Below are positions 8,281 to 22,085 of a stretch of DNA of 64,000 nt, in pieces. Source of the DNA: Parus major (lineage: Eukaryota; Chordata; Aves; Passeriformes; Paridae); contig NC_031771.1 in the NCBI RefSeq assembly GCF_001522545.3, positions 2,286,283 through 2,350,282 on the forward strand, in the 5' to 3' direction. The translations under genes were made by a program, and so were the position numbers. The notes beneath the pieces were generated by a model. That model was not told the DNA's origin. It was given only the letters and a program-made list of their open reading frames with translations, and ran no database searches. Every line of letters starts with the position of its first letter. Position 1 is the first letter of the stretch.

Positions 8281-11200
8281 AAAAAAATCATTTCACGGGC
8301 GTAAGGAAGGGTCTAGATCATTTGTCATATGTTATTTGGCCAGTAAGGTGGCACGTTTTGGAGAGGTGACCGTGAGCTGACTGAAGGCAGAAGTCGGGTG
8401 AGGGGATTTTCTCCCACCAAAGAAAAGCCCACAGGGTCAAAAGCAAAAGATCCAAAGGCAGCCTTCCCTAAATCCAGTTCAGTAATAAAAACTGGAATAG
8501 TTTTATTTTTACACCAATCTTGTCAGAGAGGAAACGTTTCTGTTTTCCGTGGTATTTTCAAAGTGAGGGATAGGCTGTAGAATCAAGAGGAGATTATTTC
8601 ACGTCAAAAGAAATTACATGTTTGACTGTGGCATTTTGGATCTCGATTTCAGGAAAGAACACAGAGGTCGGAGTAGGCCGTCCATCCTTTCAGGTTATTT
8701 AAAAGATCACCTTGATACAAGTTTCCAGGAACAGGTGTATGTACTGGGCACAAAACAAAATCCTCAGGTTGAGAGATGAAGTCTGAGAAAACTCCAGAGA
8801 CAAGACAGGTACGTTGATTTATTTAAATATCTGACTAAGATGAAAACACACATAACCCTTCCTCAAGGGTACCACATCATTTTCATTTACAAGAGAAAAA
8901 ACCATCCGCTTAGTGCTGAAAGACAGACAAAAGGGGAAAAGTGGTTTTATGTGGACTACTAGAGAAAAGTAAGAATTAACCAGCTGAAAACAGACCTCCA
9001 GTCTCCGTTCTCTTTGCTGCACTGCAATCCCACGTGGAAAACAGCTCGAGGAAAAAGATTTTTATTGCACCACCCAGAAAAGGCAGCAGCAAAATGATTT
9101 TTCTTATCCACAGGGATAAGAGGCAAATGAGTGTTCAGGCAAACACAATACCCTACAATATCCTGAAGCTCTATGATATTCTCAAGCGAGATTTTAATCC
9201 TCTAACAGTCGCAGATGTTAATAAGGCATGAAATCTCACCTGGGAGGGGGCCAGCACCCACCTATGGCAGGCAATTCTGGGCTTGGTTTCTCTGGGATTT
9301 TGGAGAGGGCACTGAGGTTTGGCTCCTCACTGTGGGGCTGGGAAAGAAGGGGGGCACTCATCACTCCCCACTTCGCTCCTGGCTTTTCCCCGCTGCGGGC
9401 TGGCAATCCAACTAACTTCCCAAGCCCTGCTGCGAGCCACCTGCTCCCCACTCCAGCCCCTCCGCCTGACTCGGTAGCCTTGGGAACCAGCCTCTCCCTC
9501 AGGAGCCGATCATGTGTACGAGGGAGAGCCAATAAACGCCATGTCCAGGGTTTGATTTCTCCCACAAGTGTCATTCAAAGCCTGGCTTCAGCGGGAAACT
9601 TGATATATTTTCCCCATCGGGATCCTGGCAAGGTGCTTTTTTTTTTTTTTTTTTTTTTTTTGCAGAACACCACCTGTCGTGACTGCAGGTGCCTTTTTTT
9701 ATCCCTTGTTTCCTGGGAATCTGGGTCTGGAGCTCCCAGCAACCCCTGTCATTCCTGAAACACAATAACTCTCTTAGGATCAAATTGCTGTGTAACTTTC
9801 CTCCTATTTCGGAATACCTCTGCAGAGGTATCAAGATGCAAATATAAACTGCTTGTGTTTAAAACAATCCATTCCTCCCACAGAGAGGACAGGGAGCTGT
9901 GCAGAGGAGCTAGAGCTTCAGAGGGAAGGTATCTGAGCGATTTGTGCCAGCAGAGACTACTCCAATACCTGGGCCATTGCCACCAGCCACTTCAGGGTTG
10001 GTTAAAGGTTCTAACAATGGCTTGAATTGTTCAGTCACCATCTTACTTGGGGTGGGAAAGTTGCAGGGTTGTGATGTTGCACTGTGAGGACTCTGGTTTG
10101 ATTCCTGGATCCTGGTTTGGACTCTGTTTTCAGCAGAGTGGTGACATCAGAGAGATGAAAATTCAGATGCAGAGGCAAAACCTACAGTTCTGAGTTCAAA
10201 TGCCCCAGATTCACATCCTTAAGTTGTGACAGCATTTGTGCTCTCCTTAGAGGGATGGATCCATTCCCCACCTTGGCTTGTTGCTTTTCAGTTTGCTGTG
10301 AGGAACTGAGCGACCCACGGCGGTTCTGTGCCAGAGGCAGTATTAAATGGAGAATGTCTTTCCTGTTCTCCAGGGAAAATTCTTTCCTTTTCAGACTTCA
10401 AAGACAAGTGCCTTTTCCAACACCAGAAGGATGTGGATTCATTGATTTCACAGGTTACTTCTCTTTCTCAGCTTTATTCTTTCCTTTCTCGCTCTCAGAT
10501 CTCTGTTTTTCCCTTTCTCTCTCTGATTTTTCACATTTTTATCTCGGGCCTATCCAGACAAATGAGGATATTCTGTGGTTTGGAAGGAAGATGAACTCAA
10601 ATCCAACTGGGAATCTGAGTGGAGGTTGCCTGTGTAGCCCTAGGAATTTTTCCTCTGGAAACACCATTTGAACATTGGCTGATGATTGCAATCCCTTTGA
10701 TACCATGCAGAGCCTCAACGTGCTTTCCCTCCTGTTATTTCTTCTTTTAGATGCCAGAGTGACATTTTCCAGAGCCAAGGAGATGTTACAGTCAGCCCCA
10801 GGTGATTGGAGGTAAGTACAGGAAAGCCATATTTCTGATGTATTTCTTCCTGATTTTTTTATATAATAAACTTCCAGGGGAATTGCTACCCCAAGAAGGA
10901 ATGATTCCTTCCTGAAGGGCTCCTGGGGTGATCCAGGAGAGCTGTGTCTTTTGACACTTGTGTTTTGTTCTATCCCACTGCAGATTTAGGTGAATGGCTT
11001 CAGGACTCCTGGGGAGAGGAAGAAGCTGGGCCCACTGGTGCCTGAAGGATGTCCATTATTTGAAATTCCTGACGCTCCTCAGCTTACACAGAGCCCTGTC
11101 TGGAAGGAAAAGAGAAGTTCTTCAGTGATAAAACCGGGGACCAAGGGAAAAGGGGCGCTTCTTTTTCAGCCTTTTCATGCCTCCTGTATGGCCATCAGCA

Positions 11201-13490
11201 AGTCACCCGTTGTGTCCCTGTGAAAGGTAGGAGGGCCCACATTATTTCACAAAACTTCTCTTTAGAGGCAAATTGTCAATCTGCTTCCTCTGAGCTTACA
11301 GGGTAGAACTAAGCAGCAGGTAGATTTAAACTAAGCCTAGTGTTCAGTTCTCCTGCCAAAAGGGCAGTAACAAGTGTGTACAAAATGAGCTGAATTTCCC
11401 ATCTTTGATTATATCAGGCACTCTGAACACTCAGCACACATCCTGCTTCATTTTTGAAAGGAAAAAGCATAGTAAACGCCTGTTAACCAAGGAAATGTTG
11501 GCATGTAAATTGGTCAGCTTAAACTGTGACAATTTCTGGTTTCAGCAGACGGGGGCACTGTTGCTCTGATGAACTTCATTTGCAAAAGAAACTTGGAGTA
11601 TTTGAAGGAATTTAGGAAAAGACAGGGTAGTTGCCAGCTGCCTTGATTGATGATAAATACAGGGTTTGATTGGGACCTCTGAAAAGTGAAATCAGTGTTA
11701 ATTTTTCCTGCTGTGGCAGTGTAGTGCTCGATGAGGGAAAGGGTTCTGACATGACTGTTCCAAATTTATTTCCCCTTACACCGAAACTGTGCAAAACCTC
11801 AAAGATATTGTTCTGTGTGGAAAGCACTTTTCTGAGCCCAGGTATCTTTTGGTTGCATCCCATCAAAGAGCATCTTAGCTCTGGGCTGAGAGGAACTCCT
11901 GTGTGGAATAAGAGCCTGCTGAGGAAGTAGCACAGTATTCAGCAGAGCCCATTTTGGGTGATTGATCGACCCTTTTTCCTTAGCTGGTTGTGAGTCCCTG
12001 ATACATGGAAGTGCCTGGATGTGACCTTTTTAGAGCTGGGTGAACAGGATGAAAAAACAGCAAATCTGGAGGGGGTAAGAGGAGAAAATTCTGTGCTCGC
12101 GCTGGTGACAAATCTGATGGCCTTTTTTGGCAAAAATGATGTTGGATTCAGCACTTGAAACGAACCATGGTGCTGGAGGAGAAGTAAAACTGTCTCTCAG
12201 AAATGTGTTGATAACTTTTACTCATCAGATGCAGCAGGCCCCGTAGGAAATAGAGGTCTCGCTGGAAACCTGGTGTCCGCAGGCAGGTGCGGTGACAGAT
12301 GTTCTGTGTGGGGAATGGATGTAAGGCAGAGCAGTGCCTGTTCACAGGCTGGTGTGTTCCTGCACAGCCTCACCGAGTGCTGCTGGCTCTGCAGGGGAGG
12401 AGACACGGCCCCAGGAGAGCTCCCAGAGCCTTCCCCTGGCCCGGGAAGGGCTGTGCAGGGCACGGAAATGAATTGTTCTTTGTGGTGCCTTGGAGTGAGG
12501 GTTTTCACACTGAAATATTAGGAGTGTAAAACCTCAGAAATCTGGTTTGAGAAATCGGGCTGAAGGGTGAATTCCGGATAATAGCAGTCTGTGAGCCTGG
12601 CCAGGATGTGAGGCTAATGAAAACTCAGCCCCTGGGAGGGAAGCTGAGGGGGCAAAGCTTAGTATGAGCAAGGATTGAGGAATCATCTACCATGAAAAAT
12701 AAAGCAAGGGGCCTCTTTTCTGTGTTTGTCTCCATGCCTGTTGGGAATGAGACCTGGGACACGCGGGGCAAATAGAAGGTTCTGGGAACCTGTACCATCT
12801 CGAAGGGAATGGAATGGGAATGGGGATGGCATGGACAAATGCAAGGATTCCTGGCTTTGGAGCTCCAAAGCTTTTCCCCCACCACTCATTAATGTTTTGT
12901 TAACCCAAGGCTCTGATAGCTTGCAAAAAACCCAAAGGAGAAATAATCCACAACCCATGCATGGTGAGATCAAAAGCTGAGGGTGCCTTAGAGGCAAAGA
13001 CACTACTGTGTGTTTCCTCAGGAAGGGCAGGGGGCTCTGGTCTCCTCTCTCTGTTGTCCCTTTGGGAGATCCAATTAAAAATCAGGAAAGGTTTTGCACA
13101 CCTTCAGTGACACTTGCTGTGATATATGTTAAGTGATGAGCCAAATCCCTAAGTCTGCATGCACATGTGGAAGAGCAGATGCACCCACATCCACATGTTC
13201 TACAGTAGGCAGCTGCTTACATTACTAAAAGTATCCAGGGGTTTTGGTGTTATTTCTTATTCCATTTATTGGGAAAGCATTGGCCTTTCCTGCCAGTGTA
13301 AATGGGGAAAAGAATTATGTCCAGGGAAGCTGGTAGGCTCCATGCAGAGGAAAAGCGCTTTATGAGAGCAGAATTATTAGCAGTGCTCCACTGAGCTGAT
13401 TTGGAACAGGTCCATTGTGTTTTCAGCAACTGGCAGTTTGGATTGTTACAATTCCTTGGCAGGGACAATAGAAAGATGGTGGTTTCCGGG
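8281..13490. other. Intergenic / SHROOM3 upstream region, no gene recognised
   Basis: Unique-looking sequence with only short chance reading frames. It contains a 25-T run at 9637-9661. I see no splice-bounded coding segment, RNA gene or full repeat. Confidence 0.5.
9637..9661. repeat. Poly-T run (25 T)
   Basis: Uninterrupted T homopolymer. It may be an antisense poly-A tail of an old retroposed fragment, but no recognisable body adjoins it. Confidence 0.9.
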
Positions 13491-14491
13491 GGCATAATAA
13501 AAGGGAGAGCCCCAGCTTTTGCACACTGCATTTTATAATTGCGTGCTTGATGTGCACAATTGGGCAGCACTGCCTTACTTGCCTTAATCCATCTCTCTCT
13601 CTCTCTCCCCCCTCACTTCCTCACCCTCCCTCAGAGCAGCAGTAGCTGCTGCCGCTCTGGCAGCTCATCGGGGAGAGCACCGAGAATGAAAAGAGTTCGG
13701 CTATCGCCTTAATGTTTTTCCCAGAGGATTCATTTCACCTGCTTCTCCAGTTTTTCCAATAGCTTTTTCTTTTTTTTTTTTTTTCATTCTTTAATCCAAT
13801 AAGTACGGAGTTATTTCACATTTTAAACCCCTCTAAAGGGTTTTAGGAATGGACTTGCTCTCTCCTCCTCCCCCAGTCTTTTTTTTTTTTTTTTTTTTTT
13901 GACAAGTCAGAAAATTGTGAAGTAAGCGAACAGAGTGACTGAGAGCTGAGAGGGAGAAGACGCTTCCATTCTTTTAGTGCAGTGGGCTGAGGCAAAAAGG
14001 CCATTGTAATGGTAAATCGCATGCAGAAAGGAAGAAAAGACTGATAATCAATCACAAATGAAGCATTCGCTTGGATTTTGGCAATTTACTGGCCAGGGGC
14101 TTTTAAATCCATAAACTTTTCCTTTTTTCTATTTTTTTTTTTTTCCCTTGTTTTGCCCCCATCTTTAAAAGCACGGTTTTGGTCTGCTGAAGGCAGGAAG
14201 AGAAATCTTTACCAAGCTCTCCTGCTCAGAGTAGTTGGGAATGGGGAGAGCTCGGTGCTGAAACTAAAATCCTGACGGGAGAAGCAGCGTGGTGAAATGT
14301 TGATGGTGCTGTTTTTAACCCATCACCTTGGACTCCGGCTCTGAAGCAGAACTTTCCACCTCAAGCTCTTCTTGTTTCTCATATTCAGGGATGTCTTCTG
14401 CCGGGCTCCTTGGGGACTTTGATTTCCAAGCCGGTCGCTGTGTGAATGCCTGAATGGGTTTTGTGTTTGCCTGAGTATGTGATTAGGACAG
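13491..14491 (+). promoter_or_regulatory. SHROOM3: Presumptive SHROOM3 5' UTR / proximal promoter
   Basis: This kilobase precedes the SHROOM3 start codon. It holds a TATA-like CATAATAAAAGG (about 13493-13504), a CT microsatellite (about 13591-13610), several T runs (13768-13785, 13879-13900, 14131-14146) and an acceptor-like TTCTCATATTCAG ending near 14388. The transcription start is not determined. The acceptor-like site leaves open that the coding exon is preceded by a spliced non-coding exon. Confidence 0.35.
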
Positions 14492-14656
14492 ATGAGGATG
14501 TTAGACAACATTAACAGCGGCATATCCCCTTCAGAGTGCAGCATCACCCACAAGGGAAGATACATCTACCTGGAGGCGCTGCTGCACGGAGGTGCTCCAT
14601 GGGGATTCACGCTGAAGGGCGGGCTGGAGCACGGAGAGCCATTAATCATCTCAAAG
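14492..14656 (+). CDS. SHROOM3: SHROOM3 exon 1, N-terminus and first half of PDZ domain
   Basis: The segment has 55 codons, ending at donor TCAAAG|GTACTT in phase 0. After a 23-residue lead ([23 protein letters not shown]) it reads [20 protein letters not shown], then [12 protein letters not shown]. The PWGF carboxylate-binding loop and the HGEPLIISK strand are diagnostic of the Shroom family, and the wording is that of SHROOM3 rather than SHROOM2 (which has HGEPLVITK). SHROOM3 binds F-actin and recruits Rho kinase to apical junctions, causing apical constriction in the neural tube, lens, gut and kidney. The ATG is chosen because an in-frame TGA lies four codons upstream. The lead peptide differs from the mammalian one. 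The actin-binding and Rho-kinase-binding regions lie beyond the window. Confidence 0.93.
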
Positions 14657-16636
14657 GTACTTTTCTCTTTTTCCATGCCATGCCAGCAAGGTGGGAGTGG
14701 ACCCCGACTCGGAGGGCGAGAGCTGTAGAAGTAACACTGAAATGTTCTAAGTAAGGTTGTGTTTGACTTGGGTTTTCAGTGCTGAGCACCTGTTCGAGTC
14801 AGCAGGTTTGCTCAGGAGCTGCGTGTCAGAAACACAGGAGAGCTCTCGGCATTGTTTAACTTTCCAAGTGCAGGTTTGCTCCCACAGGAAGTATCGTGGC
14901 TGGCTGAAATTGGCTGTATTTTTTTCACTGGTGTGAATGGGAGGGAGTAGGGGACTCTCATGAGGTGATCTTGTGTCACAAAGTCGTGGCATAGCTGATC
15001 ATGGTCAGTAAGCCATCCCCACCACTCCTGAGGTAAAACAGAGTTGAGTGCTTTCAGTCACACTGAGAGGTGGAATGTTGGCTAATTAGGAGTGTGTGTG
15101 TGAAACAGTGCAGTACATACTTGTACCTGTTTGGTAAGTGCTAGTGGTTTGCTCACCCTACTTTCTAAATGTCTGTTAAGTGTGGTGTGCCTCCAAGATG
15201 TTTATTATTTAATGATTGCCTCAACAGGCAGCTAGTAGCATAGCTCACAAGGATATTTTGAGGGGGAAAAAAATGGGAGAAGGAATTCCTTGTTCTCATC
15301 AGAACTGGTCTGTTACCCAGCTACCTCAAGATGCAGCTGCTGAAGACCATGGATTTTCAAAAGCATCACCCTAAATCCTTGGATATCTGAAATACGTTTG
15401 ACCTATGGCCTTAAAACCGTTCTGAAAACAGGGTATAGGTAATTCTGAAATTTCACATCTAATGGGTCCTAGCCATGTTTGTCCTGTCTCATCAATCTGG
15501 TGCATTCCGTGCTTATGGTGTGTCTCTTGAGCTACCAGTGCACGGAGGGACTTCGATCCAGTCTGCATCCCTCCTGCAAACCGGGATGTATGTGGGGAAT
15601 GTGATGGATCAGAACCAGCAGCAGATAAAACAAAATGCTGATACTGAGAATCAGTGTTGTTCAAATCCTCTGCGTTTTCAAATCCCGCTGCAGCTCCCTG
15701 TGCAAACACGTTCACATGAAGGCTATCAGTCACTAAAGTAAATTAGTTGTGATTATTACATTTATGTGTTGAAAGTTAAAAAAATGGGGGCTCCCACTGA
15801 AGTCCTTTCATCATAAAGGGGTTTTAGAAATTTCACACCATCATCTTTCTTGCAGGACCTTCTTGGAAGCAGTTGGGCATAGGCACAGACAGCAAAAGTA
15901 GCCTCACTTAATGGTGTTATAATTTTTCTTTTATAAACACTTGGGACTGACACAGGCTGTTCACTGTTCCTGGCAGTTTTCTGCAGTCGTGAGGAAAGAG
16001 TTTCTTTTTGCTCTGACATTCTTCTGTGATGTAAAAATCACACTCCCCCTTTCTTTCCCTTTTTTCTTTTTCCCCCTTTTTTTTTTTTTTTTTTAATTGG
16101 GGGCAGGGAGACAGAGAGGATGGGAGATGGCTCTGGCTGCTGAACATTAATTAATCTATGGGATTTGGTTTCCACAACAACCAGGCCCCTTAATGTCAAA
16201 CACGCCTGGAGTGTGCATAGTGCCACTGGGAGCTGTATGACTTGTGCCTGCCTTTCCTGAAACAACACCACAAAAATGTGCTGGGTTTTATTTTCCCTTG
16301 GGTTTTCCCTTTTTTCTCCTTGTAGTCCCTGCTTGGTTTGCGCTATCAGTGTCAGCATTTCAGTGTTCTGCTCATGCATGGGTGATGCAGAGCAGGAGAA
16401 TGGCTGCATGTGAAAGCTCTGCTTTCTGGAATTCAGGCAGCTCCCGTTTCCTGGTTTCCAGTTTCAACTGAGAAATTCCTCTGCTGCTTCAATTCACTAT
16501 GTGCTCTTCAGAATTAATTGCATATTAGTCATTTAGGTAATTCAGTATTCCTCGCCTGAGTGTACTGTGAAGTAATGAGGAACTGCGGGGAAATGATGAA
16601 TTATGTTACAGGTTTAATTGTGTACAAGAGTGCTTG

Positions 16637-16703
16637 GAGAATCATAGGAAGTTTTAGGTTGAAAGGGACCATTAAAGATGCAGGCACTGGGAGTGATCCA
16701 ACA
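16637..16703 (-). mobile_element. CR1 LINE fragment, 3' end
   Basis: The plus strand reads GAGAATCATAGG...GGTTGAAAGGGACCATTAAA...GATCCAAC. This is the reverse complement of the usual CR1 tail (GTTGG...ATC...GGTC..TTCCAACC...ATTCTATG). It is degraded and only about 67 bases are recognisable. Confidence 0.75.
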
Positions 16704-19700
16704 ACGGTTCTAAATAATACTACATATAAATACCAAAAAATGTGGATGTCAGGTTTTAATTGCCGATTTTTTGTAATTAAGAAGTTTGATTTTCTGCTTT
16801 GGCTCCCTGTTCTCTTGGCAAATAATTATATCTGCTTACCTGTCTGTTTGCACTGACAGAGTGGTGTTAAATGGCCTTAGAGTAAATAAAAGTGGACTTC
16901 TCAGCAAATATCTAAGCTGGTGCCTGTGACAGCTTGCAACATGACTTAAAACTAAGTAACACTGATATATTGTTATGGAGTAGTAGAGAGATAACAGATC
17001 TGTGTGGATGCAGCAGCACTTTATAGCCCCCAGGAACTAAGGCGTCTCAGCTTCGGACCAAAGGCTGTAATGGAAATTCAAAACCAAGAGGAGTGAATTT
17101 ACAAAAGGCCCACGTGCACAAAAAGCGATTCTCACAGCCCTGGGCAGCCCTTGGGAAAGACACATTTCTCTACCTGTAAGATGCCAAGAATTTACCCAAA
17201 AGTGAGGGGAACAACAGTTGGGAGTGTAAAGTGCAAAAAGCAGGCCTTTATTCTCAAGTGGTAGAAAGTCCTGCTTAGAGACCCACCTACCAGAGCTTTG
17301 GTATGTTTTTAGTGTATTTTTTTAATTATTGCCTACCAAATAAGAACAAGTTAGTTGCTGTGCAGACCTGTTGCTGCTCTCTGTGCAGCAGGACAGGCTG
17401 ATTGGGAAGGAGGGAGGTGGCTGAGTGCACACATGGGCACAGATGGGCAAACTTCCAGTTAAAAACAGTAGTGAGGCTTTGCTGACTCAGCCACGCTGCT
17501 CAGCACATGGTGCAACACAGATTCTTTATGCTAATGCTGCTCTGATTTCTGACAGCCCTTACACTGAAACAGATTAATGGCAGCTGATTCCAAGCCCTCC
17601 AGGCAGGTCTATTCATCATTTATTTTGCTGGAAGTGGGAGAAGACTATAAATTTGCTACATCTGACTCACGTTTTTCCCTGAGAGAAGCCTCAGAATAAA
17701 GCTTTGTGGAATCCTCCCAGCATCTGTTTTTGTTGTAGCAGCAGGAAAGGAAAGGAAGGATGGTAAAAGGTAGTGAGTTTTCTGCTGCACCTCAAGGAAA
17801 TATCCAAAACCCAGTACCTAAAGGAGCAGCAGAATTGTCTCTGGATAGCAGTGGGACAGTGCCCAAGAAAAGGCAAGTTAACACAGTGGATTTTCCCTTT
17901 TATATTGATTCTGTGGTATAAAACATGTAGTCAGTGACATGTTGTCAAATAGTCCTTTGGCAAGAAAGTTCTCAAGTTTTTAATTACTTCCCTTTTTATA
18001 GAAAAAAACAGGACAGTTGTTTGTTTTGCTTTCAAAGTTTAAACACATTTGTGCTTAAAAAGTAACTCACTGTCCTCAGTGTGTCAGTAAGCCTTCAAAA
18101 TGAGTAAAAGTCAGATTCCCTGAAGTGACCTCCACTCCTCTGTTTCCAGACCTTTGGTCTTACAGTTGAATTTCTATTTCTTATTTTACCTGTTTAGTAA
18201 TTTAGAACCCTGTCATTTTGGCCTGATTTGGGGATATTTGCTTGCGGTGGAAATTTCATTAAACAAGTGGTTTCTTCATCTGGAAATAGAACTTCAGTGA
18301 CAAATGCCAAAGTGATTGCTGGTGATACCAAGTGTTTAATTAGAATCCAATATTCTGTGGCCTCAAAATCGTGATAATACCCAGAAGTAAACCCAGATTT
18401 CTATTTCCAAATTACTTTTTTGGCTCACTCTTAGCTGCAAGATCAAAAATGCAAAAATGAAAGCCCTGACTGTTACAGGCAGTAAACTGGTAACAGAAGG
18501 TTTCATTCCATCTCAATTTTCTCTAAGAATTTTTAACCTAAGGTAATTAATGTTAATCAGTCTCAGCCATTTTGGAGCCAGGAGAGGTATTCTGTGGTGT
18601 TTCTCCTTGCTACACAAACCTTTGGAACAGTTCTGGCTGTTGTAGGCCTCTGCAATGCCCTTTTATTTTGAGCTCCGTGTTGACGATTCTAACAAAGGAG
18701 TTGTTTCTCTTGCCTAGGAATTAAAGCATCCAAAGCATTCTCCCTCGGATCCTGGCTGTGTTGGGAGCACTTTTCACATGCTGTGCTGGAGTTCATGGGT
18801 TCCCTTCACTCAAAAGGGCAGGGACCTCATGCCAAAAGCATGACACAAACTCTGAGGTTTACCTCTCAGCAGGGATGTAGGAAGCAATGAAAGTTTAATA
18901 ATAATGGGAATAGTTTGGGACAGAGCCTGAGAAATAATCTGGAATTCTTGTAGGGTGTTTTAACCTTGTCTGGAGCCTGATCCAAACTCTGATGCAATGA
19001 ACATCAGTCAGTGCTTGCAGGAGCTGGACCTGGCTGCCTTCACAAGGCTCCCCTGCCTGTGCTAATGCCCAGAGCCCCCATAAACAAAACAAAACGATCT
19101 TAGGCACTGACAGGCAAAGCTTCTTTACATCTGTTCCCTGTATCCCTGGGTGTGACAAGCGGCAGTTTAGGAACTGTTACCCTTTTTGTAGGGCTGCAGG
19201 CACAAAACCCATCCTCACGTTAGGGAGGCTGCTCTGAAGCTGGCAGAGTCATGAGAGACCTGTTGGCCTGGGCATTAGGACATGAAACTAAGCCAGAGGC
19301 ATGATAGCATCTTCTGTGATTTTTTTAAAAAAACTATTTTAATTTTTTCTTTGAACATTTCCCCCCTTGTTCCTGTCTGTGTGGATTTTATTTTTCTCCT
19401 TGCTGCTTGGCGCCTGTGTTAGTGTTTTAAAAAATCCCACCCCTTCTCACCCTTTATCTTGCAATATTCTTCAAGTGTGCTGGTGATGGTGAGGGGTTCA
19501 TGGTGCAAAATCATCTGACTCTTGTGGCAGGCAGTGCACAGGGCAGATGTCTGCTCCCAGACACCGAGGAACTCGGAATGCTGCAGGCTGGCAACTGCTG
19601 CTGTAACTGTGCGAGGAAGCAGGAGGCAGTTCCTCACCACTCTTCCTGGTTTCTCTCTAGGGCCTCTCCAAAGACTGCTAATGCCAGCACAAGGGACGGG

Positions 19701-20742
19701 ATCCCTACCTTTTCTTAAAGCCAGGGAGCTGCTGCATGAAAAGGCTTCTATTGTCAGCCCCTCCATTAGGCTGCCGAGCATTCTCCAGCACAAAAAGACT
19801 TCTGTTCACTTCCACAGCGCTGAATTAGCAACCGCAGGCAAACCCAGTGCCTGACGTGAGCAGGGCCTGGTGGGCACTACTGCTGCTCCAGCAGGGTCAG
19901 GGGCAGCTTTCAGACTGCTGAGAACAGTGCCAGCTGTGCTGTGATCCATCCCAGGGAGCAGGGAATACCTTGCTTGTCCCAAGCTGTGGATCCCGAGGGG
20001 CACGGACGACTCTGTTATGAGTGTGCCTGTGGGAAGGAAACAATGTAAAAAGGATTTCTCTGTGCTGGGAAAGGCTGAGGACGGTGACTGCCAGGTGTTG
20101 GTGTCCCGTTGACCAGTCATGCTTTAGAGTTTCCTCCTTAGCAGGGCTCAGCCCAAGTTGGCAAGTTTTGGCCTAAATCCCCAGAGACAGCTGCTCTGAA
20201 AGATTAGGTCTCCACCCCTCACTGCTGCCACAGGAGTTACGGGGTGTCATGTCATTCAAAGTCACAGAAAAGTAATAAGAGAAGAAATATTTTCTTCTCA
20301 GAACAGAGAGAAATCCCATGTGATTAAACGTAACATGTAATCCTCGAGGTCAAGAAATGAAGCCTTCATAAATCCTGCCCTGGCTCTAGCTTACATGAAA
20401 GATTAGACAGAAAAATGCCACATATCCTTGTTCCCTTGGCTGTAGCAGATACAGCCAGAGCTGAGGTTTAAAAACTGATCCTAAAATGAGACCGAGGGAA
20501 TGCACTCTAACTCAGTGTTTGTACACAGTAGATGTTTGCTTGTGAAAGGGTCCACTACTTTCAACCTTTCCCACAGTACTTGGGAGCCCAAGGCAGAGGA
20601 AGAAAACCCATCACTGATAATAGAGCTGGAGCTGAGCTAATCTGATCTCAAAGCTCATTGGTGTTTACCTTCAGGAACTTTTGAGGAAGCTCAAAATCGT
20701 GAAGCATGAATCCAGCATAGGTCTATTGCACGGGAAGTATTC

Positions 20743-21000
20743 AGCCAGTGACAGGATCCCAGGGAACAGCTGGAGCTGTGTCAGGAGATGTTTGGCTGAA
20801 TATTAGGAAAAGATCCACCCCCAGAGGGTGGTCAGGCACTGAACAGGGCAGTGGTCATGGACCCCAAGCCTGCCAGAGCACAAGGAGTGCTTGGAAGATG
20901 CTCTCAGACACATGGTGGGATTCCTAGAGTGGTTTTTTGCAGAGCCAGGAGTTGGATTTGATGATCCTTATGGGTCCCTTCCAGCTCAGGATATTCTCTG
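20743..21000 (+). mobile_element. CR1 LINE fragment, 3' end
   Basis: Typical CR1 wording in order: CCAGTGACAGGATCCCAGGG, ATATTAGGAAAAGAT, AGAGGGTGGTCAGGCACTG, GTTGGATTTGATGATCC, GGGTCCCTTCCAGCTCAGGA and the end TATTCTCTG. It is 5'-truncated, as most CR1 copies are. Confidence 0.9.
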
Positions 21001-21867
21001 AACTAGTTAGAACTGGGAGGGATCTTTGAAAGTGAAAAGGAGGTGAACTGTAATTTGCTTTCCAACAAACACTGGTACTCAAAGGAACAATGTCCAGAGA
21101 CCTTTGCACACAGACTGCTAAGGCAGGAAATTTCTGTAACTCACTTGTGTGATTGATCAGATCCTTGAGTGGATCCCGATCCAGTGGCAGCAGAGAGAGC
21201 ATGCAGGGCACTGCCAGGAAACCCTGAAAGATGTTGGTACCCATCAGTACCATCTGACTACACCTGAGAGGTGGAAAAAACCTTTCCAAATGCTTGTTTT
21301 AAGTAAGAGAAAGTTTGTGTCCACTCAGTCACACAGCTGATCTGGAAACAGAGGTCCCATCTTTCTACTTTAGGCCCGCTGCCTAAATCATAAAAAAGCC
21401 CCCAACAAATAAATGATTCTTGGTGTCTTGGTCAACTGAAACTAGGAAAAGAACAACAGGAGCAGAACAGGAGCGGCTTATCCAGGACACAGCTTGTTAA
21501 CATCCTAACTGGTATTCAAGCATAATATTAATTTTTCACACTTGCATTAAAAAATCCCACCAAAAAAAAATAAATCAAACTCCAGTGGAGAATGATTCCT
21601 GCTGATAAGAAAATCACTGTGCTTAAATTCATTAATAGAATAGGCTGTGGGATATATTTCAAAGCACGGGGTGAGAAATAAGCTCCCAAATCCCATTAAG
21701 AAAATAACAGGATTTATGTGCATTCCTCCCATATATTAACTTTCCCCTCTGGAAACGTCTTGTGCTGAGCTGGTGCCATTTTTCAGGCAGGTGCAGTGTT
21801 TTGCAGTTCCCACAGACTCACCAGATAATCTGCCAGCCTGAAAGCCATTCCCCATTCTCCGGCAAGA

Positions 21868-22085
21868 ATGGGGATTTGCCGAGGCCCGGCTGGGTGAGGA
21901 GTTTGGATGCCAAACGCCGTGGCCAGGCCGTGTAGCAGGGTTCAGTCACACGTTCTGCGGTGATGCCGTGAGCAGCTCCGGCCTGGCCACATCCGCCGCT
22001 TCCACATTTCCAGCCCCGGGCAGCGGCCGGCCCGCAGATCCCGAGGTTTAACAGCCGCTCTCGGGAGCGGGGCGTTTTCCAAACG
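21868..22085. promoter_or_regulatory. Intronic CpG-rich patch
   Basis: A CpG-dense stretch (CGCCGCTTCC, GCGGCCGGCCCG, CTCTCGGGAGCGGGGCG) of about 220 bases inside otherwise CpG-poor intron. It ends with a donor-like GCAGAG|GTACCA. No ATG-led coding exon of known type is evident. It could be an enhancer or an alternative 5' end. Confidence 0.4.

Noticed and set aside
7649..8291. Overlapping open frames of 120-165 residues over the CpG island
   Set aside because: GC-rich sequence has few stop codons, and the peptides look like no known CCDC158 start.
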